A stretch of 64,000 nucleotides of DNA from Edwardsiella anguillarum (GTDB lineage Bacteria; Pseudomonadota; Gammaproteobacteria; Enterobacterales; Enterobacteriaceae): assembly GCF_008801815.1 (NCBI RefSeq), contig NZ_VZOX01000008.1; one strand, written 5' to 3'. The notes under the pieces are model-generated. The model searched no databases. It saw nothing but the letters and a program-made list of their open reading frames with translations, and had not been told where the DNA came from. The position numbers and the translations under genes are program-made. Shown piece after piece: positions 1-7,442 of the stretch (position 1 is its first letter; every line of letters begins with the position of its first letter).

Positions 1-206
1 CGCTGATCGCACGCCTCGGCGACAAAGACGGGCAGGCCAAAGGCGCTCTGCTCGACCTTCTCCAGCGCGCCGCCCAGCGCATCCTGTACCGACAGCACCA
101 CGGCGGCAACGTCGGTAAGATCGCTATTTTCGAGTGCCACAAGGTTTCGCTGTGTATTAATACACTGCATCACGTTGTCGCTGATTGCTATTTTTAATGT
201 TTCCAT
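1..206 (-). CDS. speF: Inducible ornithine decarboxylase SpeF, N-terminal part (cut by window edge)
   Basis: Only about the first 68 codons are present; the gene runs off the left edge. The family decarboxylates ornithine to putrescine with pyridoxal phosphate and is induced by acid and ornithine. The product starts METLKIAISDN and continues with TQR, then DVAAVVLS and GLPVFVA. These align with the wing domain of E. coli SpeF (MSKLKIAVSDS, TQR, DIAAIVLS-like and GIPVFIA segments) better than with SpeC. The PLP domain lies outside the window. A SpeFL-like leader ORF 307 bases upstream supports SpeF over the biosynthetic paralogue SpeC. The ATG at 206-204 has only a weak ribosome site (GAGACC), which fits a gene whose translation depends on its leader. 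Confidence 0.85.
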   Translation of the reverse strand, partial: METLKIAISDNVMQCINTQRNLVALENSDLTDVAAVVLSVQDALGGALEKVEQSAFGLPVFVAEACDQ

Positions 207-513
207 TTTATTGGTCTCATTACATTATTTAGGATAAACCCATCCCGTCGAATTTAATTGAATTAAATTCGCTGTAAGTCATTTTTTATGGCAGCAGTAG
301 GGCACAGTAATCTGTCGTAAAGACACTACTGTCCAATGGATATACGGCTGCCTGATGGCCTTAGCCATCGTCGCGACACGGGTCGGTTACGGATTGTCAG
401 AGATAACGCAAAGCTCTAGCCAAACGCCCGCCGAGTGCGGCCTGGCGCAGATTACAGGTATGGCTGGATTAGGCGCGTGACGATCCGCACGCGACGGATG
501 TCGGGAAGGAGGG
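207..513 (-). promoter_or_regulatory. speF leader RNA between SpeFL and speF
   Basis: This 307-base untranslated stretch separates the SpeFL stop codon from the speF start, a layout like the E. coli speF leader. Two inverted repeats are visible. GGCAGC at 290-295 can pair with GCTGCC at 347-352, enclosing a second pair CAGTAG/CTACTG (295-300 with 326-331). GATGGC/GCCATC (354-359 with 364-369) forms a short perfect hairpin. In E. coli, ribosome arrest on SpeFL prevents Rho-dependent termination in this region. That the same happens here is an inference from the conserved peptide and layout. Confidence 0.6.
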
Positions 514-618
514 TTATCGAGCGTTGAACTTGTGGAAATCGAAGCAGCTGCGGTGAGCCACCATCATAATATGGGTCACACGTCGAATGTGTGGCCAGTT
601 TTTATTATTGTTTTCCAT
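514..618 (-). CDS. speFL: SpeFL-like ornithine-sensing leader (arrest) peptide, 34 aa
   Basis: This short ORF encodes 34 residues, the same length as E. coli SpeFL. It begins MENNNKNWPHIRR and ends FDFHKFNAR. Against E. coli SpeFL it keeps the MENN start, PHIRR, THIM, AHR and FDFH-FNAR, with substitutions between these blocks. In E. coli the nascent peptide binds ornithine in the ribosome exit tunnel, stalls the ribosome near its stop codon and allows transcription into speF. It lies on the same strand upstream of speF, as in E. coli. ATG at 618-616, TAA at 516-514. The match over almost the whole peptide, together with the position, makes the assignment strong, although ornithine sensing itself has not been shown here. 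Confidence 0.9.
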   Translation of the reverse strand: MENNNKNWPHIRRVTHIMMVAHRSCFDFHKFNAR

Positions 619-1401
619 TCTTCGACTCTCTCGCTATCAGGAAATACACTCAACTGAGTTCACCACAGCGTGGATTATTGAACTCCTTGCCGGTCTATGT
701 TTGGCAATCGCTGCCGGACATATCCCCGTTTAAAAAACAGAGTCAGTGTAAGTTGGTGGTAGCGGGATACTGTGATATTTATCACTATTAGTAAAATTAA
801 TCCTCGAATACGTTTTTGTAGCGTTGCTTACCGGCGTGTCGGTTTTATCGGCGTTAACGCTTGCGTTAATTTAGCTGATTGACGTGTAAGGGAAATGAGT
901 AAATTGAATGATGGTGTCTCGCGCCGGTCTCTGTTATTCGCCAATTATCGTCCATAAATTAATTATTACATGAGTGACATTCATTTATTGATATTGTCGC
1001 AGTGGGTAATTTGCGCGCGGATGGGGATTTATGCACATCGAATGCGCTAGCGGGCGCGGAATAATGGGGATTTCCCGCGGCGTCTAACGGCCACGATAGG
1101 GCGAAAAGTGCTTGTCGCCAGAGGGAAAAAAGCGTCGCCGCTGGAAAGAGAGGTAAATAGTTCAGAAAACATCGTAAAAAGACATATCCATAGTTTCTAT
1201 ATTGTTTTTAGCAAAAAACTGGCTACACTTTTTTTACAATATCACCTGACGGCGTACGCCAGTGCAAAGGGAAGGGCGATCGTTATTTTCGCGTTCGCGT
1301 CGCGCGCGCGATCCGATGGCTTGCCTTGCTGGGGGACGTCGCCGGCCGACCAAACGCGCCCGGTACACCCGCCGGTGCTGCAAGGAGAAGAGACGTGCGT
1401 T
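619..1401. promoter_or_regulatory. Divergent intergenic region between speFL-speF and the hya operon
   Basis: About 780 bases lie between the SpeFL start (minus strand) and hyaA (plus strand). The part around 760-1010 is AT-rich and probably carries both promoters. I found no coding sequence with family resemblance. The in-frame upstream extension of hyaA from 1108 is not conserved with HyaA. In E. coli hya is induced anaerobically through ArcA and AppY, but I cannot place their sites confidently here. Confidence 0.5.
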
Positions 1402-2523
1402 ATGAATAACGAGGATACCTTTTACCAAGCCATGCGCCGTCAGGGAGTGACCCGGCGGAGTTTTCTCAAGTATTGCAGTCTGGCCGCCACGTCGCTGGGG
1501 CTGGGGGCAGGGATGGCGCCAAAGATTGCCTGGGCGCTGGAGAATAAGCCGCGCATTCCGGTCGTCTGGATCCACGGTCTGGAGTGCACCTGCTGTACCG
1601 AATCCTTTATCCGCTCTTCGCATCCGCTGGCCAAGGATGTGATCCTTTCGCTGATCTCTCTCGATTATGACGATACCCTGATGGCGGCGGCCGGGACGCA
1701 GGCCGAGGCGGTATTCGACGACATCATCACCCGCTACCACGGCAAGTACATTCTGGCGGTGGAGGGAAATCCGCCGCTGGGTGAGCAGGGGATGTTCTGC
1801 ATCAGCAGCGGCCGTCCGTTTATTGAAAAGCTGAAGAAGGCCGCCGCCGGCGCCAGCGCCATCATCGCCTGGGGGACCTGCGCCTCCTGGGGCTGCGTGC
1901 AGGCCGCCCGTCCCAACCCGACCCAGGCGACGCCCATCGACAAGGTGATCACCGACAAGCCGATCATCAAAGTGCCCGGCTGTCCGCCGATTCCGGACGT
2001 GATGAGCGCCATCATCACCTATATGGTGACCTTTGACCGTCTGCCGGACGTTGACCGCATGGGGCGTCCGCTGATGTTCTACGGTCAGCGCATTCACGAT
2101 AAGTGCTACCGCCGCGCCCACTTCGACGCCGGTGAGTTCGTCCAGAGCTGGGATGATGACGCCGCCCGTAAGGGATACTGCCTGTATAAGATGGGCTGTA
2201 AGGGGCCGACCACCTATAACGCCTGCTCCTCCACCCGCTGGAACGACGGCGTATCCTTCCCGATCCAGTCCGGCCACGGCTGCCTGGGCTGCGCAGAGAA
2301 TGGCTTCTGGGATCGCGGTTCGTTCTACAGCCGGGTGGTCGATATCCCTCAGATGGGGACCCACTCTACCGCCGATACCGTCGGCCTGACCGCGTTGGGC
2401 GTGGTCGCCGCCGGGGTAGGGGTACATGCGGTGGCCAGCGCCGTCAATCAGCGTAAACGCCACAACCAGCAGCTGACACAGGCAGAACAACAACAGCCGG
2501 GCAATGAGGATAAACAGGCATGA
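1402..2523 (+). CDS. hyaA: Hydrogenase-1 small subunit
   Basis: This is the iron-sulfur subunit of the membrane-bound, oxygen-tolerant [NiFe] uptake hydrogenase. It passes electrons from H2 to cytochrome b and the quinone pool on the periplasmic side. The 373-residue product is nearly identical to E. coli HyaA (372). It has a twin-arginine signal (TRRSFLK, Arg18-Arg19) with probable cleavage after Ala45. The proximal-cluster motif ECTCC (Cys62, 64, 65) and WGTCASWGC carry the extra cysteines typical of oxygen-tolerant enzymes. A C-terminal membrane anchor lies near residues 325-345. The longer frame from 1108 is rejected because homology begins at MNNEDTF. GGAG at 1384-1387 is the ribosome site, at slightly long spacing. 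The stop overlaps hyaB by 4 bases (ATGA). Confidence 0.97.
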   Translation: MNNEDTFYQAMRRQGVTRRSFLKYCSLAATSLGLGAGMAPKIAWALENKPRIPVVWIHGLECTCCTESFIRSSHPLAKDVILSLISLDYDDTLMAAAGTQAEAVFDDIITRYHGKYILAVEGNPPLGEQGMFCISSGRPFIEKLKKAAAGASAIIAWGTCASWGCVQAARPNPTQATPIDKVITDKPIIKVPGCPPIPDVMSAIITYMVTFDRLPDVDRMGRPLMFYGQRIHDKCYRRAHFDAGEFVQSWDDDAARKGYCLYKMGCKGPTTYNACSSTRWNDGVSFPIQSGHGCLGCAENGFWDRGSFYSRVVDIPQMGTHSTADTVGLTALGVVAAGVGVHAVASAVNQRKRHNQQLTQAEQQQPGNEDKQA

Positions 2524-4313
2524 GTTACCAGTATCAAACCCAAGGATATACGTTAAGCGATGCCGGCCGTCGCCTGGTGGTGGATCCGATCACCCGCATC
2601 GAAGGGCACATGCGCTGCGAAGTGAACATCAACGATCAGAACATCATTACCAACGCCGTCTCCTGCGGCACCATGTTCCGCGGACTGGAGATCATTCTGC
2701 AGGGGCGTGACCCGCGCGACGCCTGGGCGTTTGTGGAGCGTATCTGTGGGGTATGCACCGGGGTGCACGCCCTGGCGTCGGTGTACGCCATCGAGGATGC
2801 CATCGGCATCAAGGTGCCGGACAACGCCAATATCATCCGTAACATCATGCTGGCCACCCTGTGGTGCCACGACCATCTGGTGCATTTTTATCAGCTGGCG
2901 GGGATGGACTGGATCGACGTGCTGGATGCCCTGAAGGCCGATCCGCGCGCCACCTCGCAGCTGGCACAGAGCCTCTCCTCCTGGCCGATGTCGTCGCCGG
3001 GCTACTTCTTTGACGTGCAAAACCGCCTGAAAAAGTTCGTGGAGGGCGGTCAGCTGGGGATCTTCCGCAACGGCTACTGGGGGCACCCGCAGTACAAGCT
3101 GTCGCCGGAGGCCAACCTGATGGGCTTTGCCCACTATCTGGAGGCCCTCGATTTCCAGCGTGAGATCGTCAAGATCCACACGGTATTCGGCGGTAAGAAC
3201 CCGCATCCGAACTGGATCGTCGGCGGCATGCCCTGCGCCATCAACATCGATCAGAGCGGCGCGGTCGGCGCGATCAACATGGAGCGCCTCAATCTGGTGC
3301 AGTCGATCATTACCCGCACCGCCGACTTTATCAACAACGTGATGATCCCCGATGCGCTGGCCATCGGCCTGTTTAACAAGCCGTGGAGCCAGATCGGCAC
3401 CGGTCTGTCCGACAAGTGCGTGCTGAGCTACGGCGCCTTCCCGGACATCGCCAACGACTTCAGCCAGAAGAGCCTGCTGATGCCGGGCGGCGCGGTGATC
3501 AACGGCGACTTCGCCAACGTGCTGCCGGTGGATCTGGCCGATCCGCAGCAGGTACAGGAGTTTGTCGATCACTCCTGGTATCGCTACCCCAACGAGCAGC
3601 AGGGACGCCATCCGTTCGACGGCATTACCGACCCCTGGTACAACCCGGGCAACGTGAAGGGCAGCGACACCAATATCCTGCAGCTGGATGAGCAGGCGCG
3701 CTACTCCTGGATCAAGGCGCCGCGCTGGCGCGGTCACCCGATGGAGGTCGGCCCGCTGGCCCGTACCCTGATCGCCTACCACAAGGGCGATGCCGCGACC
3801 ATCGAGTCGGTGGATCGTATGATGTCATCGCTCAAGCTGCCGCTCTCCGGCATTCAGTCTACCCTGGGCCGCATTCTGTGCCGCGCCCACGAGGCGCAGT
3901 GGGCCGCCGGCAAGCTGCAGTACTTCTTCGACAAGCTGATGACCAATCTGAAGAACGGCAATCTGGCGACGGCCAATACCGAGAAGTGGGAACCGGCCAC
4001 CTGGCCGCAGCACTGCCGCGGTATCGGCTTTACCGAGGCGCCGCGCGGTGCGCTGGGCCACTGGGCATCGATCCGCGATCAGAAGATCGATCTCTATCAG
4101 TGCGTGGTACCGACCACCTGGAACGCCAGTCCGCGCGATCCCAAGGGACAGATCGGGGCCTATGAGGCGGCGCTGATGGGGACCCAGATGGCGATCCCCG
4201 ATCAGCCGCTGGAGATCCTGCGCACCCTGCACAGCTTCGACCCCTGCCTGGCCTGTTCAACCCACGTGCTCGGCGATGACGGCAGCGAACTGATCTCCGT
4301 CCAGGTACGCTAA
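2520..4313 (+). CDS. hyaB: Hydrogenase-1 large (catalytic NiFe) subunit
   Basis: This subunit carries the Ni-Fe active site that splits H2. At 597 residues it matches E. coli HyaB in length and almost throughout in sequence. The N-terminal nickel ligands lie in RICGVCTGVH (Cys76, Cys79). The C-terminal pair lies in DPCLACSTH (Cys576, Cys579), followed by a 15-residue tail, VLGDDGSELISVQVR. HyaD is expected to remove this tail after His582. Translation is probably coupled to hyaA through the ATGA overlap. It should be exported with HyaA by the Tat system, since it has no signal of its own. Confidence 0.97.
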   Translation: MSYQYQTQGYTLSDAGRRLVVDPITRIEGHMRCEVNINDQNIITNAVSCGTMFRGLEIILQGRDPRDAWAFVERICGVCTGVHALASVYAIEDAIGIKVPDNANIIRNIMLATLWCHDHLVHFYQLAGMDWIDVLDALKADPRATSQLAQSLSSWPMSSPGYFFDVQNRLKKFVEGGQLGIFRNGYWGHPQYKLSPEANLMGFAHYLEALDFQREIVKIHTVFGGKNPHPNWIVGGMPCAINIDQSGAVGAINMERLNLVQSIITRTADFINNVMIPDALAIGLFNKPWSQIGTGLSDKCVLSYGAFPDIANDFSQKSLLMPGGAVINGDFANVLPVDLADPQQVQEFVDHSWYRYPNEQQGRHPFDGITDPWYNPGNVKGSDTNILQLDEQARYSWIKAPRWRGHPMEVGPLARTLIAYHKGDAATIESVDRMMSSLKLPLSGIQSTLGRILCRAHEAQWAAGKLQYFFDKLMTNLKNGNLATANTEKWEPATWPQHCRGIGFTEAPRGALGHWASIRDQKIDLYQCVVPTTWNASPRDPKGQIGAYEAALMGTQMAIPDQPLEILRTLHSFDPCLACSTHVLGDDGSELISVQVR

Positions 4314-4331
4314 GCGCTAAGGAGAAGAACG

Positions 4332-5066
4332 ATGAGTGAAAAGACATCCCCGCGCGCCGAGGAGGCGCGTGATGATGCCGTCAGCCACTATGTGTTCGAG
4401 GCGCCGGTGCGCCTGTGGCACTGGCTGACGGTGGGCTGCATGCTGGTGCTGATGGTGACCGGGTACTTCATTGGCCGGCCACTGCCGTCGGTCAGCGGCG
4501 AGGCCACCTATCTGTTCTACATGGGCTATATCCGTCTGGTTCATTTCAGCGCAGGGATGCTGTTCACCGTGCTGTTGCTGATGCGCATCTATTGGGCCTG
4601 CGTCGGCAACCGCTACTCGCGCGAGCTGTTCGTGGTGCCGGTGTGGCGCCGCAGCTGGTGGCAGGGCGTGCTGTATGAGATCCGCTGGTATCTGTTTCTG
4701 GAGAAGCGCCCGAGCGGTGACATTGGCCATAACCCCATCGCCCAGGCGGCGATGTTTGGCTATTTCCTGATGTCGGTATTCATGATCCTCACCGGGTTCG
4801 CGCTGTTCAGCGAGCACAGCCAGTACGCCATCTTCGCCCCGTTCCACTATGTGATCGAGTTCTTCTACTGGACCGGCGGCAACTCCATCGATATCCACAG
4901 CTGGCACCGCCTGGGGATGTGGCTTATCGGGGCGTTTATCGTTGGGCATGTGTATATGGCCATCCGCGAAGACATCATGTCTGACGACACGGTTATCTCT
5001 ACCATGATCAATGGATTTCGCAGTCATAAGTTCCCGAAGCGCAAACGCGACAAGGAGGCGTCATGA
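4332..5066 (+). CDS. hyaC: Hydrogenase-1 cytochrome b subunit
   Basis: This di-haem cytochrome b anchors the hydrogenase heterodimer and delivers electrons to quinone. The 244-residue product (E. coli 235) shows four hydrophobic segments and conserved histidines, for example in VRLWHWLT, LVHFSAG and IHSWHRLGMW. The ending DTVISTMINGFRSHKF matches E. coli closely, while the first 12 or so residues are longer and more charged. It starts 19 bases after hyaB behind an AGGAGAAG site and overlaps hyaD by 4 bases. Confidence 0.95.
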   Translation: MSEKTSPRAEEARDDAVSHYVFEAPVRLWHWLTVGCMLVLMVTGYFIGRPLPSVSGEATYLFYMGYIRLVHFSAGMLFTVLLLMRIYWACVGNRYSRELFVVPVWRRSWWQGVLYEIRWYLFLEKRPSGDIGHNPIAQAAMFGYFLMSVFMILTGFALFSEHSQYAIFAPFHYVIEFFYWTGGNSIDIHSWHRLGMWLIGAFIVGHVYMAIREDIMSDDTVISTMINGFRSHKFPKRKRDKEAS

Positions 5067-5656
5067 GTGAGCAGCGCGTGGTGGTGATGGGGCTGGGCAA
5101 CCTGCTGTGGGCCGATGAGGGCTTCGGCGTACGGGTGGCCGAACGGCTGTATGCCCATTACCACTGGCCGGATCAGGTGGAGATTGTCGACGGCGGCACC
5201 CAGGGGCTGAACCTGCTGGGCTATGTCGAAAGCGCCAGCCATCTGCTGATCCTGGATGCCATTGACTACGGCCTGGCGCCGGGCACCCTGCGTACCTACG
5301 CCGGGGAGATGGTGCCGGCCTACCTCAGCGCCAAGAAGATGAGTCTGCACCAGAGCAGTTTCTCCGAGGTGCTGGCCCTGGCGGACATTCGCGGTCACAT
5401 GCCGTCTCATGTCGCGCTGGTCGGTTTGCAGCCCGCGCTGCTGGATGAGTACGGCGGTAGCCTGACCGAGGTGGCGCGGGCCCAGCTGCCCGCGGCGGAG
5501 CAGGCGGCGCTGACGCAGCTGGCCGATTGGGGGATCGTCCCGCAGCCGAGCGAGGAGAGCCGTTGCTTGAACTACGAATGTCTGTCGATGGAGAACTATG
5601 AGGGCGTCCGCATTCGCCAGTATCGGATGACGCTGGAGGGACAGGAGGAGTGTTGA
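5063..5656 (+). CDS. hyaD: Hydrogenase-1 maturation endopeptidase
   Basis: This nickel-dependent protease clips the C-terminal tail of pre-HyaB after metal insertion. The product has 197 residues (E. coli 195). It shows the family start VVVMGLGNLLWADEGFGV, which contains the first metal-ligand acid. It also has a conserved Asp in LILDAIDYG and the His of KMSLHQSSF. The start overlaps hyaC by ATGA, with GGAGG just upstream. The C-terminal end runs 7 bases into hyaE. Confidence 0.94.
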   Translation: MSEQRVVVMGLGNLLWADEGFGVRVAERLYAHYHWPDQVEIVDGGTQGLNLLGYVESASHLLILDAIDYGLAPGTLRTYAGEMVPAYLSAKKMSLHQSSFSEVLALADIRGHMPSHVALVGLQPALLDEYGGSLTEVARAQLPAAEQAALTQLADWGIVPQPSEESRCLNYECLSMENYEGVRIRQYRMTLEGQEEC

Positions 5657-6048
5657 ACGACAATCCGTTTTCCGCGCTGTGGCAGCGCATGCTGGCGCGC
5701 GGCTGGCAGCCGGTAGAGGCGCATTCGCTGGACGGCTGGCTGGCACAGGCGCCGGACGGCGTGGTGCTGCTGAGCTGCGATCCGCGCCGTACGCCGGAGG
5801 TCAGCGACAACCCGGTGATGATCGCCGAGCTGCTGCGTGAGTTTCCCCAGGTTGACTGGCGCATCGCGATGGCCGATCTGGATCAGAGCGAGGCCATCGG
5901 CGATCGCTTTGGCGTGCGTCGCTTTCCGGCAACGCTGGTGTTTATCGGCGGCGAACTGCGCGGCGTACTCAGCGGGATCCACCCGTGGGCCGAGCTGATC
6001 GCCCTGATGCGCCCGCTGGTTGAATCCGCCCTTCCGCAGGAGTCCTGA
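5650..6048 (+). CDS. hyaE: Hydrogenase-1 assembly protein HyaE (GTG start)
   Basis: HyaE is a thioredoxin-fold chaperone thought to bind the Tat signal of HyaA and aid assembly of the small subunit. The product has 132 residues, exactly the E. coli length. NPFSALWQRMLARGW and SEAIGDRFGVRRFPATLVF are almost unchanged. The thioredoxin-like fold lacks the redox CXXC pair, as is usual for this family. The start codon is GTG at 5650, inside the hyaD end and directly after GGAGGA. A TTG one codon later is possible but would shorten the protein. Confidence 0.92.
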   Translation: MLNDNPFSALWQRMLARGWQPVEAHSLDGWLAQAPDGVVLLSCDPRRTPEVSDNPVMIAELLREFPQVDWRIAMADLDQSEAIGDRFGVRRFPATLVFIGGELRGVLSGIHPWAELIALMRPLVESALPQES

Positions 6049-6051
6049 TCG

Positions 6052-6909
6052 ATGAGCGAGACCTTTTTCCATCTGTTGGGGCCGGGCACCCAGCCCGATG
6101 ACGACAGCTTTAGCATGAACCCGCTGCCGATCACCTGCGGGGTAAACGGCGATCCGAGTATGGCGGCGCTGGAGCACTGCGCCCACAGCCCGCGGATCAT
6201 GGCACTGCTGACGCGCTTACTGAGTCAGCTGGCGCAGGGGATTCCCCCCCTGGGCGAGGTGATCGGCTGGGATCTGTCGGCGCTGGATGACGAGGATATG
6301 ACCTTTCTCAACGCCCTGCTGGGCGAAGGGGAGGTCTCGGTGCGTATTCAGCATCCGGACGGCAGCGAAAGCGAGATCCAGGAGGCGATCTTCTGTGGCC
6401 TGTGGCGGGTTCGCCGTCTGCTGGGGGGCTGCGTGCTGGAGGACCGGCTGGAGGCGGGCTGTGCACCGCTGCCGCTGTGGCAGGCGGCCAGCGCCGATAC
6501 GCTGCCGAACGATTCGCTGCTGCCGCCGCCCATCGATGGGCTGATGAACGGGCTGCCGCTGGCCCATGAGCTGCTGACGCACGTGCGCGATCCGGCGGCC
6601 CAGCCCCACAGCATCAACCTGACCCAGCTGCCGCTGAGCGAGGCCGATCGTCTGTTTTTAACGCGGCTGTGTGGGGCAGGGCGGATTCAGATCCGCACCT
6701 TTGGCTACGGCGAGAGCCGTATCGACGCGACGGGGCTGCGCCATGTCTGGCACGTACGCTGTCTGGATACCCTGAAGGGGACGCTGCTCGACAGCTATGA
6801 GGTGTGCACCCTGCCGGAGCTGGTGCTGGCGGCGCCGGAGGATCTGGCCGACTCGGCCCAGCGTCTGGGCGACGTCTGCCGCTGGCTGGAGGAGGTGGCC
6901 CATGTTTGA
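6052..6909 (+). CDS. hyaF: Hydrogenase-1 assembly protein HyaF
   Basis: HyaF is required for maturation of the small subunit, probably iron-sulfur cluster delivery or protection, but its chemistry is not settled. The 285-residue product has the E. coli length. It shows the family features SFSMNPLPITCGVNGDPSMAALEH split over the N-terminus, NLTQLPLSEADR, and GRIQIRTFGYGESRI followed by a VWHVRCLD segment. It starts 4 bases after hyaE. Its last codons overlap the rubredoxin gene by 8 bases, which indicates one transcription unit. Confidence 0.93.
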   Translation: MSETFFHLLGPGTQPDDDSFSMNPLPITCGVNGDPSMAALEHCAHSPRIMALLTRLLSQLAQGIPPLGEVIGWDLSALDDEDMTFLNALLGEGEVSVRIQHPDGSESEIQEAIFCGLWRVRRLLGGCVLEDRLEAGCAPLPLWQAASADTLPNDSLLPPPIDGLMNGLPLAHELLTHVRDPAAQPHSINLTQLPLSEADRLFLTRLCGAGRIQIRTFGYGESRIDATGLRHVWHVRCLDTLKGTLLDSYEVCTLPELVLAAPEDLADSAQRLGDVCRWLEEVAHV

Positions 6910-7099
6910 GCGCGGCTACGCCCAGACGATCGCGGACGATGCCCGGCTGGAGTGCAACCTGTGCTGGTGGGTGTACGATCCGGCACAGGGGGACAAGGTG
7001 GGACAAATCCCGCCTGGGGTTCCCTTCAGCGCGCTGCCGGCGCACTGGCGCTGCCCACAGTGTGACGCGGATAAGCCGCACTTCCTGCTATTGGACTGA
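6902..7099 (+). CDS. Rubredoxin in the hydrogenase-1 operon (HupI/HoxR-like)
   Basis: This 65-residue protein carries the rubredoxin iron site: CNLCWWVYDPAQGDK near the N-terminus and WRCPQCDADKPHF near the C-terminus, two CXXC pairs binding one iron. Between them PPGVPFSALPAHW matches the canonical rubredoxin middle. The ATG at 6902 lies inside the hyaF end, so translation is probably coupled. The E. coli hya operon ends at hyaF. Hydrogenase operons of Rhizobium (HupI) and Ralstonia (HoxR) include such a rubredoxin, where it supports small-subunit maturation or function in air. The same role here is an inference from position. Confidence 0.88.
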   Translation: MFERGYAQTIADDARLECNLCWWVYDPAQGDKVGQIPPGVPFSALPAHWRCPQCDADKPHFLLLD

Positions 7100-7129
7100 G
7101 CGCTTTTCGCGCGTCAGCCCGCCTCATTT

Positions 7130-7151
7130 TGCGCCGCCGTTAGGCGGCGCA
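7130..7151 (+). terminator. Hairpin after the hya-rubredoxin operon
   Basis: TGCGCCGCC (7130-7138) and GGCGGCGCA (7143-7151) form a perfect 9-bp stem with a GTTA loop, 31 bases after the rubredoxin stop. No T-run follows, so it may be an mRNA-stabilising end or work with Rho. The rest of the gap to appC (7152-7442) shows no gene; the ORFs crossing it have no family features. It probably contains an app promoter. Confidence 0.55.
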
Positions 7152-7442
7152 GTCATCTGATAAATACGTACATAAAATAGGGTTTTCGGGCCTTTGTGTA
7201 GCACGATTGGCCTATATATGGGGGCCGGGTCTGCGGCGGCGCGCGCGGCGATCTACTATTAGGCGGTATCCCGTAAAAGTATGGATATGTCGTCAGTGGT
7301 CATGGCGGCTTTGGGCTGCGCAAAAACGGCGGGGGAGCCTCCCCGTTGGCAGGGCGCACGTCCGGGCACGCGTTGACGCGGTGATCCGTTGCGGGAGACA
7401 GCCGGGTCCATATTCCCCATCTTATCGCCTACAGGAGTCCGC

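Noticed and set aside
591..791. 66-codon ORF on the plus strand
   Set aside because: It overlaps the SpeFL leader on the opposite strand, lacks a ribosome site and matches nothing; the minus-strand reading is strongly conserved.
1108..1401. N-terminal extension of hyaA
   Set aside because: The 98 extra codons have no similarity to HyaA, whose homology begins at MNNEDTF with its Tat signal.
2553..3782. 409-codon antisense ORF in hyaB
   Set aside because: It is a GC-rich shadow of a highly conserved gene, with biased composition (His, Gln, Arg rich) typical of antisense frames.
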